64,000 nucleotides of DNA, taken from Bacillota bacterium (lineage in GTDB: Bacteria; Bacillota; Clostridia; Christensenellales; SZUA-584). Location: positions 248,001 through 312,000 of the forward strand of contig JAEWTW010000026.1 in NCBI GenBank assembly GCA_023397655.1, written 5' to 3'. Numbering within the stretch: the first letter of the stretch is position 1; each line of letters begins with the position of its first letter. The notes under the pieces are model-generated. The model made no database searches. It was not told where the DNA came from and was given only the letters and a program-made list of their open reading frames with translations. This document shows, in pieces, positions 49,865 to 59,541 of this stretch. Position numbers and translations under genes: made by a program.

Positions 49865-50811
49865 GCAGCACAGCGCGCCAGCTTTTTCTGGACGCGGCGG
49901 GCAGCAGCCGCATGCTGGGCGCGTACCTGCTGACATGCAGCCGCCCGCTCGTGTCGCGGCATCTGGTTGATGCCTTTTTACAGCGGCTGTGCTGCAAGAA
50001 GGGCGGGTGCGGTGTCTGTACGGACTGCCGCAAGGTGCTGGAGGGTCATGTGGACATACTGCGCCTCAGTGCGCCCAAGGTGGCAGAGCTGCGCGATGCG
50101 CTGTCCTTTGCGGCTCAGAAGCCGTACGAGGCCAGCTGCAAGTCAGTGGTCATCGAAGCCGCGGACGACATGACGGACGCCGCCGCCAACAGCCTTTTAA
50201 AAACGCTTGAGGAGCCGCCCGCGGGCACCGTTTTTCTGCTGTCCGCCCGCAGCGTATGCGGTGTGCTGCCCACCATCGCCTCGCGCTGTGCGCTGATACC
50301 TGTAAGCCCCGAACCGGACGCGCGCCGCACCATCGCACGCGCTTTGTCCGTTGACGATACCACAGCGTGCATATTGGAAGACCTGTCGGGCGGTTTTCTG
50401 GACGAAGCCCGGCGCATCCGTGAGGACACCGAATTTTTAAGCCTGCGCGAAGAGACACTTGCCCAGTGTTATAAATTATTGATGCAGAAGAACATGGCCA
50501 TCAGTGCTTTTGCCGACTTCCTGGAAAAGAATAAGGAGCACATCATCCCGATGCTGGGCGTGATGCAATCCTATTTTCGCGATATACTAATGACTATAAA
50601 AACAAAGAATCCTGATTTTGTCGCCAATGCCGACCATCAGGACGATATCACCAGCGCGGCTTCCCGCTTTACAAGCGGCGCGATAAGTAATATCATAAAT
50701 GTCATACTGGAAACGGAAAGACGATTCTTGTTCCCGGTCAGTTTTCGGCTGGCCGCGGAGAGAATGCTTTTTGGCATATTGGAGGAAAAGAACAGATGGA
50801 AAAAGTCATAG
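49861..50811 (+). CDS. holB: DNA polymerase III subunit delta prime
   Basis: This is a 316-residue clamp-loader subunit. The zinc-binding cysteines (CCKKGGCGVCTDCRK), the box LLKTLEEPPAGTVFLL and the SRC motif (IASRCALI) are visible. As usual for delta prime, a working Walker A site is absent. The GTG start overlaps tmk by four bases. It is followed by ricT, as in many Firmicutes. Confidence 0.92.
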   Translation: MSSTARQLFLDAAGSSRMLGAYLLTCSRPLVSRHLVDAFLQRLCCKKGGCGVCTDCRKVLEGHVDILRLSAPKVAELRDALSFAAQKPYEASCKSVVIEAADDMTDAAANSLLKTLEEPPAGTVFLLSARSVCGVLPTIASRCALIPVSPEPDARRTIARALSVDDTTACILEDLSGGFLDEARRIREDTEFLSLREETLAQCYKLLMQKNMAISAFADFLEKNKEHIIPMLGVMQSYFRDILMTIKTKNPDFVANADHQDDITSAASRFTSGAISNIINVILETERRFLFPVSFRLAAERMLFGILEEKNRWKKS

Positions 50812-51677
50812 GCGTGCGGTTCAAGAGCGTTGGCAAGGTCTACTATTTCCTGCCCGGCGACCTTAAGTTTGCCGAAGGAGACCATGCTGTCGTCGAAACC
50901 GCCCGTGGCATGGAATACGGCGAAGTCGTTATCGCCGAAAAAGAGGTGGCCGAGAAGGATCTGGTCGCTCCGCTGAAAATGGTCGTGCGGCGCGCAACTC
51001 CCAAGGATGATAAGCGCGTGGAAGAAAACAAGCGCAAAGAGAAGGAAGCGTTGGAAACCTGCCAGAAGAAGATTGAAAAGCACGGGCTGGAGATGAAGCT
51101 GGTGGACGTAGAATACACGTTTGACAATTCCAAAATTATTTTCTACTTCACAGCGGACGGGCGTGTGGATTTCCGTGACCTGGTGAAGGATCTGGCCGGA
51201 GTGTTTAAAACGCGCATCGAGCTGCGCCAGATCGGCGTTCGGGACGAAGCCAAAATGCTGGGCGGCCTGGGGCCGTGCGGGCGGCCCTGCTGCTGCTCGT
51301 GCTTCCTTGGAGACTTCTCTCCCGTGTCCATCAAGATGGCTAAGGAACAGAACCTCTCGCTCTCGCCCACCAAGATCAGCGGCCTTTGCGGCCGTTTGAT
51401 GTGCTGCCTCAACTACGAACAGGAGCATTACGTACAGACACGCAAGCGGATGCCCAAACCAGGCAGCACCGTTACCTCGCCGGACGGCGAAGGCGTGGTG
51501 CTCGAGAATAACGCCGTCACCGAGACGGTGCGCATCAAGATCACGCTGCCGGACGAGAGCATCGATGTAAGAACCTTCCGTCTGGACGAGATCCGGTTTA
51601 AGGGTGCCCCGCCAAAAAGGGAGCCCGAGCCGGAGCCGGATCTGGATGAAGAAATAAAGTCTCTGCTGGAGGATTAG
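50796..51677 (+). CDS. ricT: RicT/YaaT, PSP1-domain regulator
   Basis: This 293-residue protein has the PSP1 fold and cysteines in CGRPCCCSCFLGDFS and GLCGRLMCCLNYE that bind Fe-S clusters in Bacillus RicT. The family, with RicA and RicF, controls RNase Y-dependent mRNA maturation and affects sporulation and competence. TTGGAGGAAAAG precedes the ATG, which lies inside the end of holB (16-base overlap). Confidence 0.92.
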   Translation: MEKVIGVRFKSVGKVYYFLPGDLKFAEGDHAVVETARGMEYGEVVIAEKEVAEKDLVAPLKMVVRRATPKDDKRVEENKRKEKEALETCQKKIEKHGLEMKLVDVEYTFDNSKIIFYFTADGRVDFRDLVKDLAGVFKTRIELRQIGVRDEAKMLGGLGPCGRPCCCSCFLGDFSPVSIKMAKEQNLSLSPTKISGLCGRLMCCLNYEQEHYVQTRKRMPKPGSTVTSPDGEGVVLENNAVTETVRIKITLPDESIDVRTFRLDEIRFKGAPPKREPEPEPDLDEEIKSLLED

Positions 51678-51781
51678 GCGCCGATTCAGCGGCTGCGAAA
51701 AAATTGTGATAATCCATTGTTGCTTTTTTATACACATGTGATTAAAATGAACGTGTAAAATACGACGGAGGTGAAGGTTTA

Positions 51782-51952
51782 ATGGCTTATATCATTACGG
51801 ATGCTTGTATCTCGTGCGGCGCTTGCGAAAGCGAATGCCCCGTGGAAGCGATTTCTGAAGGCGAAGGCAAATATGTGATTGATGCGGATACCTGCATTGA
51901 TTGCGGCGCATGTGCGGATTCTTGCCCCAGCGAAGCCATTGAGCAAGGCTGA
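51782..51952 (+). CDS. 2[4Fe-4S] ferredoxin
   Basis: This 56-residue protein has two CxxCxxCxxxCP motifs: CISCGACESECP and CIDCGACADSCP. It is a clostridial-type low-potential electron carrier for anaerobic metabolism. GGAGGTGAAGG precedes the ATG. It stands alone and is followed by a terminator. Confidence 0.95.
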   Translation: MAYIITDACISCGACESECPVEAISEGEGKYVIDADTCIDCGACADSCPSEAIEQG

Positions 51953-52007
51953 AATTACATTTTCCCCATGCGGGGTATGGTAACACTGTCCTTAGTCTCA
52001 ACACAAG

Positions 52008-52029
52008 AAAAGGCCTTACGGCCTTTTTT
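52008..52029 (+). terminator. Intrinsic terminator after the ferredoxin gene
   Basis: AAAAGGCC-TTAC-GGCCTTTT continues into TTTTTT. A second small hairpin, CCCC-ATGC-GGGG, lies at 51964-51975. Confidence 0.88.
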
Positions 52030-52071
52030 GGTTGCCTGAAACTGTGCCAGGCTCGCTTGAAAATATGTACT

Positions 52072-53022
52072 TTAATTCTGTTCCGCTTTCTCTGCTTTGC
52101 TACAGCGCTTGCAATCGATGGTAAACTTTCCGTCCAGGCGGTATACGGAACGCCCGCAGTGCGCGTTGAGCAGCGTTAAGTCATAGCTCTTCTTTTTGGG
52201 GCAGATGGAGACATCGCGCAGCTCAAACGCTTGGATATCGTCCGAATACCCGATGGTCTCGCACACCTCAAAGCAGTCCACGGCGCTCACCTGCACATTG
52301 TCGCCGCAGGCCGTGGCGCTTTTCAGTGGTATGTCAGCCAACATTCTCACGCTGCAAAGCAGTTCAGCACGCACCGCTTTTATGGCTTTGCCTTCCGGCG
52401 CCAGCGCATCGTCCACCACAAATTCGCCTTTATGGTTCAGTATGTGCGCAGCCCTCTTTGTGGCCGATACCGCCACCTTACAGGAACCCTCCGGCCGATA
52501 CCCTTCCGGTACCACGACAAACAGGCAGAAGCTCTTCTCCAGCGGTGTGACCCATACGCGGTTCAGCGCAGGCGACGCGTTCAATCCGATGCTGATGAGC
52601 GCATCCGACCGCCTGACATCCTCTCCTCTCATCAATGCCACTGCGAACGGTTCAAACTTGAGTTCTTTATCCAGAACGATCCGGTATTCTACATCGGGGT
52701 CTTCCGCGTAACGGCCTACCCAGTCGGTTACCATGACGCCACTAAAGCCGATATCTCCCGTCAGCTCGAACGATGTTTTCTGTGCAGCCGCGGGCAGCCA
52801 CGCGCCATGCCGCCGCCTTTTTTCGCAGCTGATAATACTGACTTCGCCATTGAAAAATTGCGGATCGCTGGGACTGACCTCCATTGCCCAGCCCTTTAAA
52901 TCGCTCGGGCTTTCTCCGCTGCCGTTGACGCTGAGCGTTACTGTTGTTACGCCCTCGGCGCTGAAAAAGCCCGTTAGTTCGAAAGCGAAGCCGTCCATCA
53001 CCAGTTTTCTCTCTTCGCCCAT
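52072..53022 (-). CDS. Unrecognised 316-residue protein, beta-rich
   Basis: It has no signal peptide and no membrane helix. The sequence alternates hydrophobic and polar residues in a beta-like way (for example FELTGFFSAEGVTTVTLSVN) and has three repeating segments of about 100 residues ending in cysteine-containing turns. The C-terminus has FTIDCKRCSK, a possible metal-binding pair. It may be related to spore-coat-like DUF3794-type proteins, but I cannot show that. AAGGAAGG precedes the ATG. Confidence 0.55.
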   Translation of the reverse strand: MGEERKLVMDGFAFELTGFFSAEGVTTVTLSVNGSGESPSDLKGWAMEVSPSDPQFFNGEVSIISCEKRRRHGAWLPAAAQKTSFELTGDIGFSGVMVTDWVGRYAEDPDVEYRIVLDKELKFEPFAVALMRGEDVRRSDALISIGLNASPALNRVWVTPLEKSFCLFVVVPEGYRPEGSCKVAVSATKRAAHILNHKGEFVVDDALAPEGKAIKAVRAELLCSVRMLADIPLKSATACGDNVQVSAVDCFEVCETIGYSDDIQAFELRDVSICPKKKSYDLTLLNAHCGRSVYRLDGKFTIDCKRCSKAEKAEQN

Positions 53023-53166
53023 AATATGAACCTTCCTTTTTTGGATTTTGGATGTGCCAATAGTAATCTATGCGCATCACCCCAGCGTTGTGCGGCTCAA
53101 TTGACACACCGTAAGTGCGGGTGATATCATAGAGGTCGCAATCGGACATAGGGAGGCAACAATTAG

Positions 53167-54318
53167 ATGAAAACAGCAGTTATGTACGGCGCGGGCAATA
53201 TAGGCAGAGGTTTTATCGGCAAAGTGCTCTCTGAAGCGGGTTATCACGTCATTTTCATTGATGTGGCCGCCCCTGTGGTGGACAGGCTCAATGCGGACCA
53301 CAAGTATCCCGTCCGATTGGTATCCAACGACGGCATCAGCGAAGTTATGGTAACGAACGTCAGCGCATTAAGCGGCTTTGACACGGACGTGGTTACCGCT
53401 GCCATCGCCGATGCGGACATCATGGCGACCGCGGTCGGCGTCAACGTACTGCCACGAATCATTCCCAATCTAGCCGCCGGTATCGAACGCCGCGCCGCAT
53501 CCGGCAGGCCTCTTGACATTATCATCTGCGAAAATCTGATTGATGCCGATAAGTATCTGCGCGGCTTGCTCGAGGATACAGTAAGCGATTCTGCACGCAG
53601 CTATCTGGACAGTCGAATCGGGCTGGTGGAAGCCTCTATCGGGCGTATGGTGCCCGTGATGACGGACGAGATGCGCGGTGACAATCCACTGCGCGTTTGG
53701 GCAGAGCCCTATGAAGAGCTGCCTGTGGACAAGGATGCTTTCCGCGGTGAATTGCCCCCCATTAAAACTCTGGTGCCCTTCTCTCCCTTTGGCTTCTATA
53801 TCCGCCGCAAGCTGTTCCTGCATAACATGGGGCACGCGCTGTGCGCCTACTTCGGCTGGATGAAGGGCTATACGTTAGTCTCCGAAGCAGCTGCCGACGA
53901 GCATATTATCGGCATGGCAAAGGCGGCCATGCTGGATGTCTCAGCCGCGCTGCACAAGGGTTACGGCATACCGAAGGAAGAGATCGATGCCAACGTATAC
54001 GACCTGCTTCACCGTTTCGGCAATCGTGAGCTTAAGGACTCTATCCCGCGTGTCGGCAAGGATCCCATCCGCAAGCTGAAATGCAATGACCGGCTGACAG
54101 GTGCCGCATTGTACTGCATCGAGCAGGGTATCGACCCTATTCATATCGTACCGGCCATCGCGGCCGCCTTCCGCTTCGACAACCCGGACGATGTTGCCGC
54201 GACGGAGATACAGAACCATATCAAGGCGCACGGAATTGAAAGCACTGTGCGTCGTTACTGCGAAACGGACGACGAACTGACAGCCCGTATCGTGTCGGCT
54301 TATAACGCGTTGTCGTAA
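53167..54318 (+). CDS. mtlD: Mannitol-1-phosphate 5-dehydrogenase
   Basis: This 383-residue NAD-dependent enzyme interconverts mannitol-1-phosphate and fructose-6-phosphate. The NAD motif is MYGAGNIGRGFIG, and the polyol dehydrogenase catalytic motif is KLFLHNMGHALCAYFG with Lys, Asn and His. No mannitol PTS genes are near. It could serve fructose-6-phosphate reduction or a transporter elsewhere. AGGGAGG precedes the ATG. Confidence 0.92.
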   Translation: MKTAVMYGAGNIGRGFIGKVLSEAGYHVIFIDVAAPVVDRLNADHKYPVRLVSNDGISEVMVTNVSALSGFDTDVVTAAIADADIMATAVGVNVLPRIIPNLAAGIERRAASGRPLDIIICENLIDADKYLRGLLEDTVSDSARSYLDSRIGLVEASIGRMVPVMTDEMRGDNPLRVWAEPYEELPVDKDAFRGELPPIKTLVPFSPFGFYIRRKLFLHNMGHALCAYFGWMKGYTLVSEAAADEHIIGMAKAAMLDVSAALHKGYGIPKEEIDANVYDLLHRFGNRELKDSIPRVGKDPIRKLKCNDRLTGAALYCIEQGIDPIHIVPAIAAAFRFDNPDDVAATEIQNHIKAHGIESTVRRYCETDDELTARIVSAYNALS

Positions 54319-54346
54319 GAAAACCTTATTTCATTAGTTTTAATAT

Positions 54347-54374
54347 TTGCAAATAACCCGGCATATGTTATAAT
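54347..54374 (+). promoter_or_regulatory. Promoter of tRNA-Gly
   Basis: TTGCAA (54347-54352) and a perfect TATAAT (54369-54374) are 16 bases apart, with the mature tRNA starting 15 bases later. Confidence 0.65.
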
Positions 54375-54388
54375 ACTTTTTGCGCCGG

Positions 54389-54462
54389 GCGGGTGTAACT
54401 CAATGGCAGAGTGCCAGCTTCCCAAGCTGGTTACGTGGGTTCGATTCCCATCACCCGCTCCA
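54389..54462 (+). tRNA. tRNA-Gly (CCC)
   Basis: This is a 74-base tRNA. Acceptor stem GCGGGTG pairs with CACCCGC, discriminator T, and CCA is encoded. The anticodon stem CCAGC/GCTGG encloses TTCCCAA, giving anticodon CCC, which reads GGG. The T-arm contains GGTTCGATTCC. Confidence 0.95.
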
Positions 54463-54493
54463 TGTACTGATGGTAGCCTGCAAAGGCGCCCAA

Positions 54494-54530
54494 ATCCCTT
54501 GAAATGGCGGTTTCAGGGGATCTTTCTTTA
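54494..54530 (+). terminator. Terminator after tRNA-Gly
   Basis: ATCCCTTGAAA (54494) pairs with TTTCAGGGGAT (54511-54521) around TGGCGG with one G-T pair, then CTTTCTTTA follows. Confidence 0.65.
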
Positions 54531-54667
54531 TAGTGTTTTAAAATATGAATGTTATAGCAGCCATGTGAGCAATGATCAGCGATCAAAGCATCACGCGTTT
54601 TGACACAGCTGCACCGTTTACCGCAAAATAGGGTTGGTCGTGCGGAGAGACTGATTTTTTATTCGTT

Positions 54668-56056
54668 TTACTGTACTTCTACTTCAGAAACGATGATATC
54701 CAATTTTACCTTTAATGCGTTCATACCTGCCTGTGTTGATTTGTATTTACCGGCAACCAGATCCTGAATGGTACCGGCCCACTCCGTAAGCACTTCTGTA
54801 AAGTGAGGCTGAGGCGTAAATAGTATTGACGCATTTTTTATGGTTTCATTAAAGGCCTCCTCATACCCTGTGGCCTGAGAGAGCACTTTTCTATACTCAC
54901 GGCTTTCCATAACAGATTTTCTCACAGGGTCCACCTGTTTCGCGTTAACGCCTGCCCAAAGCAAATATTCCTTATTGGTAAAATATTGTATAAAAAGCCA
55001 TGCGGCCTCTTTCATGCTTGATTTATTGTTGATTGACAGTGCCCACGACCAGAAATGCGAGTAAATTTGCGTCTTGCCCGGAGGGAGCGGCGAGGTAGTC
55101 CAAGCTATATTCCCATGTTCCTCCGAGCCGCCAAGTACATTCTGGTACCAGCCCATATTATCCGCGCAATATAGCATGCTGGCATTTCGCCCCCCTAAGT
55201 CTGCAGCTGCTTTATACCAAGTATGCGTCTGCCAGTCCTTTGCGCCTCCAGCTTTGATGCACTTGACCCAAAAATCTGTCATTTCCACGGCCTCTTTTGA
55301 ATTGACCTTGGAAACCAGCTTGCCGTTCTCAACCTCAAAGTCCGTGGCGCCCCACATCGTATATAAAGAGATATAGGCTGTCATTATTGTCGCCCACTCC
55401 TTGGTACCTCGGATGGCCAACGCATACGTCCCCTCACCCTCAAATCCATTCAGCTTTTCACAGAGCGCAAGAAGCTCATCCGTCGTCTTGGGCGGGTCCA
55501 GGTTGTACTCATTAAACACGTCTTCGTTATACATCAGGTCGTATATTTCGCATCCAAGAGGAACAGCCCACAAAGGTCCGTTCCCCATCTTGTGCCCGAA
55601 TTTCTTATCCCACCTGAATGTGTCCAGCACATTGGGAATAAAATCATCCATATCATAGTCGGAGGCAGTTACGGAAGGATTGTTTATCAGATCATCCAAT
55701 GGATAGACGTAATCAAACGGCACGTATTCCCATAGCTTTGTAGGCCCGATCATAAAAACGTCAGGAGATTCCGATCTACTGTCAAGGTTGGTCGTCAGCT
55801 TTTCAAAATAATCAGTTTCAGATGTTATCGAATACTCAACTTTGATGCCCGTATATTCTTCAAATTCCTGCAGCCTGCTGATGATGGCCTCTGCGTAAGG
55901 GTGCTGGCTCAGTGCAATGCGCAGCGTCTGGCCCTTGTATGCCTTCCAGTTAATATCCTGAGTCGGGTTATTCTCAGTGCAGCCCATAAAGGCAGCCGCA
56001 ACCAAAATTGTATCCAAAATGATCATAAAGATCCTTTTTAATTTGGATTGCTTCAA
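54668..56056 (-). CDS. Family 1 extracellular solute-binding lipoprotein
   Basis: This is a 462-residue protein. The TTG at 56056 is chosen for GGAGG five bases before it; it gives the lipoprotein signal (M)KQSKLKRIFMIILDTILVA ending AFMGC. The body has the UgpB/MalE-type fold (EEYTGIKVEYSITSETDYFE and WKVAAA-type C-terminal patterns such as WLFIQYFTNKEYLLWAG). Family 1 proteins feed sugars to CUT1 transporters, but no CUT1 permease is present. It is divergent from a YesN/YesM-type two-component pair, so it may supply the signal to the kinase. Confidence 0.85.
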   Translation of the reverse strand: MKQSKLKRIFMIILDTILVAAAFMGCTENNPTQDINWKAYKGQTLRIALSQHPYAEAIISRLQEFEEYTGIKVEYSITSETDYFEKLTTNLDSRSESPDVFMIGPTKLWEYVPFDYVYPLDDLINNPSVTASDYDMDDFIPNVLDTFRWDKKFGHKMGNGPLWAVPLGCEIYDLMYNEDVFNEYNLDPPKTTDELLALCEKLNGFEGEGTYALAIRGTKEWATIMTAYISLYTMWGATDFEVENGKLVSKVNSKEAVEMTDFWVKCIKAGGAKDWQTHTWYKAAADLGGRNASMLYCADNMGWYQNVLGGSEEHGNIAWTTSPLPPGKTQIYSHFWSWALSINNKSSMKEAAWLFIQYFTNKEYLLWAGVNAKQVDPVRKSVMESREYRKVLSQATGYEEAFNETIKNASILFTPQPHFTEVLTEWAGTIQDLVAGKYKSTQAGMNALKVKLDIIVSEVEVQ

Positions 56057-56293
56057 TTCATCCTCCAAAACAGGCAATTTCAAACTAAGCCTTGTTTATA
56101 TCATATCTAAAATTTCATTGTTTTTAAATGGTCTGGATTTATGATTTTAAAAATGTTTTTATAATATTTTACTGTTCATTGCGATTTTTATTATAAATGC
56201 TTATAATATTGTAGACATCAGCAGGAAATGACGTAAATTCGATAATAAATAATATCAATTGACACCGAATTAAAAATCAGGAGCATACATATA

Positions 56294-57811
56294 ATGCTGA
56301 AGATACTCATTGTGGACGATGAATTCCTGGTACGTGTGGGTTTAGAGTCAACAATCCCCTGGCACGAATATGGATTTGATGTTGTTGGATCAGCTCGTAA
56401 CGGGCGGGAAGCCATTCCGCTTTTCGAGAAGTATGACCCGGATGTATTGCTGACTGATATCAGAATGCCGGTGATGGGCGGCCTTGAATTGATCGAAACT
56501 TTAAAGAAGGTCAAGCCGTCGCTTGTTGCCATCATCATTTCTCACTATGATGATTTCAATTATGCGCAAAAAGCACTCAAGCTTGGCGCCAACGATTACA
56601 TTCTCAAATCGGACCTGTCGCCTGACAACCTGATGAAAATCATTAACAGGCATGTTGGCAACCGGAATTTCGTAAATAGTCCACCTCCTGTTGAAGATAC
56701 AGAAACCCTCTACGAAGATTTCTTATCTGAAGATAATTATCTGAGTATACAGAACAAATGTGCAAATATTATTGCTGATAAATCATTTGTGGCTTTAATT
56801 ATTAAGCTTTACAATAAAACGAAGAATGAAGGCCGTCAAAGTAATATTGATCTGATCAAAGCCTTTCAGAATATTTCTTCAAATATTCCGTCCGGCAGGA
56901 TGCTCTACAAATCTTTCTTCAGCCAGAATAACGAGGTGTTGTTTGTATTCAGCAGCCTTGATATGAAAGCAGACAAGCTGCTTGAATATTTAAATTTGAT
57001 GCGTGCCAATCTGAAGCAGTACCTGGATATTGGGACGACAATGGGAATCAGTTCTGTTTTTTTCTCCGAGCAAGAGTTGAAAAAAGCCATTGAGGAAGCC
57101 TATCAGAGCCTGGATCTGGCGTTCTTTGAACCAACAGGTATAAAAATGTTCAGCCACATTTCTGACAGCCAAACAGATTTATCCTACTTCAGCATCAGTA
57201 CCGCCTCGTTAAAGCACAGCGTCAGCACCGGAGATAATGAGTCGATTAGCAGCAACATTGAAAAGATTCTTTTGCAGTTGGAAAACGAGAAGAATATTAA
57301 GCAAACGAAGCGGTTGTATAATGAATTGATGGATTATGCTAATGATATTGCCACAGAACAAAACCTTGGTAAAACCTACGAACAGGACTTTGATGATTTT
57401 CAGGGGTTTGAAGCCTTAAGCAGTTATATTACCAGTTTATTTAATCAGCTTTTAAAGCCGAAGACGCCAACCTATTCTTTTATTATTTCTAAATGTATCA
57501 AGTTCATTGAAGACAACTATTCCAACAATATCAATTTATCAGATTTGGCTAAATTCACGCATAAGAGCAAGAGCTATTTATCGACTCTGTTCAAGCTGGA
57601 GACAAGCGTCAATTTCAGTATATTTCTTATTAACTACAGAATCGAAAAGGCGAAGCAATTGCTGTTAGAATCTGATTGCATGGTGTACGAAATCGCTGAT
57701 CAAGTGGGTTTTAATAATCCTTATTATTTCAGCAAAGTATTTAAGGATACGACGGGTATCAGCTGCAAAATGTACCGGGACAGAAATTTTCAGGGCGGAG
57801 CTAATCAATAA
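56294..57811 (+). CDS. YesN-type response regulator with AraC DNA-binding domain
   Basis: This 505-residue protein has a receiver domain (LIVDDEFLVRVG; phosphoacceptor D55 in LLTDIRMPVMGG; K in ILKSDLS), a long middle region and a C-terminal AraC/XylS domain (NINLSDLAKFTHKSKSYLST and AKQLLLESDCMVYEIADQVG, then FNNPYYFSKVFK). Such regulators control carbohydrate uptake genes in Firmicutes. The stop is directly followed by the kinase start. AGGAG lies 11 bases before the ATG. Confidence 0.93.
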   Translation: MLKILIVDDEFLVRVGLESTIPWHEYGFDVVGSARNGREAIPLFEKYDPDVLLTDIRMPVMGGLELIETLKKVKPSLVAIIISHYDDFNYAQKALKLGANDYILKSDLSPDNLMKIINRHVGNRNFVNSPPPVEDTETLYEDFLSEDNYLSIQNKCANIIADKSFVALIIKLYNKTKNEGRQSNIDLIKAFQNISSNIPSGRMLYKSFFSQNNEVLFVFSSLDMKADKLLEYLNLMRANLKQYLDIGTTMGISSVFFSEQELKKAIEEAYQSLDLAFFEPTGIKMFSHISDSQTDLSYFSISTASLKHSVSTGDNESISSNIEKILLQLENEKNIKQTKRLYNELMDYANDIATEQNLGKTYEQDFDDFQGFEALSSYITSLFNQLLKPKTPTYSFIISKCIKFIEDNYSNNINLSDLAKFTHKSKSYLSTLFKLETSVNFSIFLINYRIEKAKQLLLESDCMVYEIADQVGFNNPYYFSKVFKDTTGISCKMYRDRNFQGGANQ

Positions 57812-59518
57812 ATGACCAATCTGTTTCATTCTATAAAATTTAAAGTTTTTTTATCAATCTGCGTATTGGTCCTATTATCAATGAGCGTCATGAGTTTCAT
57901 CAACAACGAGTTTTTATTTTCCAAGCTAACGGAATACGCGTCTGATACAGCGATCTCCACATCGAACGAGACGAAAAAAAGCATTGAATATATACTGGAT
58001 CTTATCCAGAATACCTCTGCTTTGCTTTGCGGCAATAAGGATATCATCAACGGCATTACCGATAAAACAAACCCTGATGAAGAATACAGCATAACGACCA
58101 TATTGAGAAATGCTGCCAGCATACAACCTCAAATCAGCGGCATCTATATTGTTGGCGCTAATGGAAAAGTCTTTTCCAGCATACCATTTAAACCCGAGAG
58201 CGAGATTCTGGTGAAGCTTGAAAACATAACATCGGATCAAGGGCATTATTCCGGCCTGTACAGAGGAAATAACAGAAGCCGCAGCATAGATGTTATCTCC
58301 TATTACAATAAAATACGCCGATACGGTAAAGAGATTGGAACTCTGATCATTGACATCGATTACAACAATCTAAAAGAAGCCTTTACCACCACTACCATCA
58401 AAAGCGATGAAAAAGTGCTTGTCGTTGATGATAAGGGCAGTATTTTGTTCAACTTCCCCAATTACGTTAATCTGGAGTCCGTCATTGAAGATAATCCGGA
58501 AATACTAGAGCGCGACAATGTTCAAATTGAGAAAGATGTTTTCGGCATTGAAAGCATTATCGTTTCCAGCCTGATTAAAAATGCGAATTGGCATATCGTC
58601 AGAGTCATCACAAAGGAGAATGTATATAAAGACACCGAGGCGTTAAAATCGTTGTCCTTTTCTATTTCCATCGTTTTTATAGTTCTGGCATTGGGAATAT
58701 CGTTGTTCTTATCGACGCGGTTAACCAACCCTTTGAAGGAGCTTCGCAGTAAAATAAAATATGTCGAGAGCGGCAATCTTGATATCAACGTTAAGGTAAA
58801 CAGCCATGATGAATATGGCCAACTGAGCCAGTCCTTCGACAATATGGTCGTCAAGCTTAAGGATTACATGGAAAAGGAATTTGATGAGCAAAAGAAAAAA
58901 TCCGAGATGAAGTTTCAAATTCTTCAAAATCAGATCAATCCTCATTTTTTATACAATACTTTGGATTCGGTTAAGTGGCTGGCGACTATACAGAATGTCT
59001 CCAATATATCCGATATGGTGACGTCCTTGATCCATCTCCTGCGCTACAACCTTTTAGACACCGATAAGCTGACCACGCTGTCAGAGGAAATCGAAGGCGT
59101 GAACAACTATATCGTCCTGCAAAAGTACCGTTATGGTGACCTCTTTACGGTGACCTACAACATACCGGACAGGCTGATGTCCTGCAAGGTCCTCAGGTTT
59201 ATTCTGCAGCCGATCGTCGAAAACTCAATATTCCACGGCTTTGAAAATCTGTCCAAGCAAGGGGCTATTGTTATTAATGTCTTTCGTGTGGAACAGAAGC
59301 TGGTCATCGAGGTTATTGATAACGGCTCCGGACCGGGTATCGATAATATAGGGGAAAATGTTGTTTATAAAAGAAGCGACAGCTTCAACGGAATTGGTCT
59401 CAACAACATACAGGAGCGTATTCAGCTTTACTTTGGTTCGCAATACAGCCTGAAGCTCACGGCCGGCGCAAACAATAAAGGAACAGTCGTGACGATAACT
59501 GTTCCTTATCTTGTTTAA
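57812..59518 (+). CDS. YesM-type sensor histidine kinase
   Basis: This 568-residue kinase has two membrane helices (about residues 10-30 and 280-300), an external Cache-like sensor domain between them, a HAMP linker (LTNPLKELRSKIKYVESGNL), a His_kinase domain with the acceptor in QINPHFLYNTLD, and a HATPase domain (IVENSIFHGF, DNGSGPGI). It forms the cognate pair with the preceding regulator. The Cache domain could bind a ligand directly or dock the adjacent solute-binding lipoprotein. Confidence 0.93.
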   Translation: MTNLFHSIKFKVFLSICVLVLLSMSVMSFINNEFLFSKLTEYASDTAISTSNETKKSIEYILDLIQNTSALLCGNKDIINGITDKTNPDEEYSITTILRNAASIQPQISGIYIVGANGKVFSSIPFKPESEILVKLENITSDQGHYSGLYRGNNRSRSIDVISYYNKIRRYGKEIGTLIIDIDYNNLKEAFTTTTIKSDEKVLVVDDKGSILFNFPNYVNLESVIEDNPEILERDNVQIEKDVFGIESIIVSSLIKNANWHIVRVITKENVYKDTEALKSLSFSISIVFIVLALGISLFLSTRLTNPLKELRSKIKYVESGNLDINVKVNSHDEYGQLSQSFDNMVVKLKDYMEKEFDEQKKKSEMKFQILQNQINPHFLYNTLDSVKWLATIQNVSNISDMVTSLIHLLRYNLLDTDKLTTLSEEIEGVNNYIVLQKYRYGDLFTVTYNIPDRLMSCKVLRFILQPIVENSIFHGFENLSKQGAIVINVFRVEQKLVIEVIDNGSGPGIDNIGENVVYKRSDSFNGIGLNNIQERIQLYFGSQYSLKLTAGANNKGTVVTITVPYLV

Positions 59519-59541
59519 AACAAACCGCGCATCCTAAGGTA

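Noticed and set aside
54403..54603. Plus-strand frame starting inside tRNA-Gly
   Set aside because: It begins within a clear tRNA and has no ribosome site.
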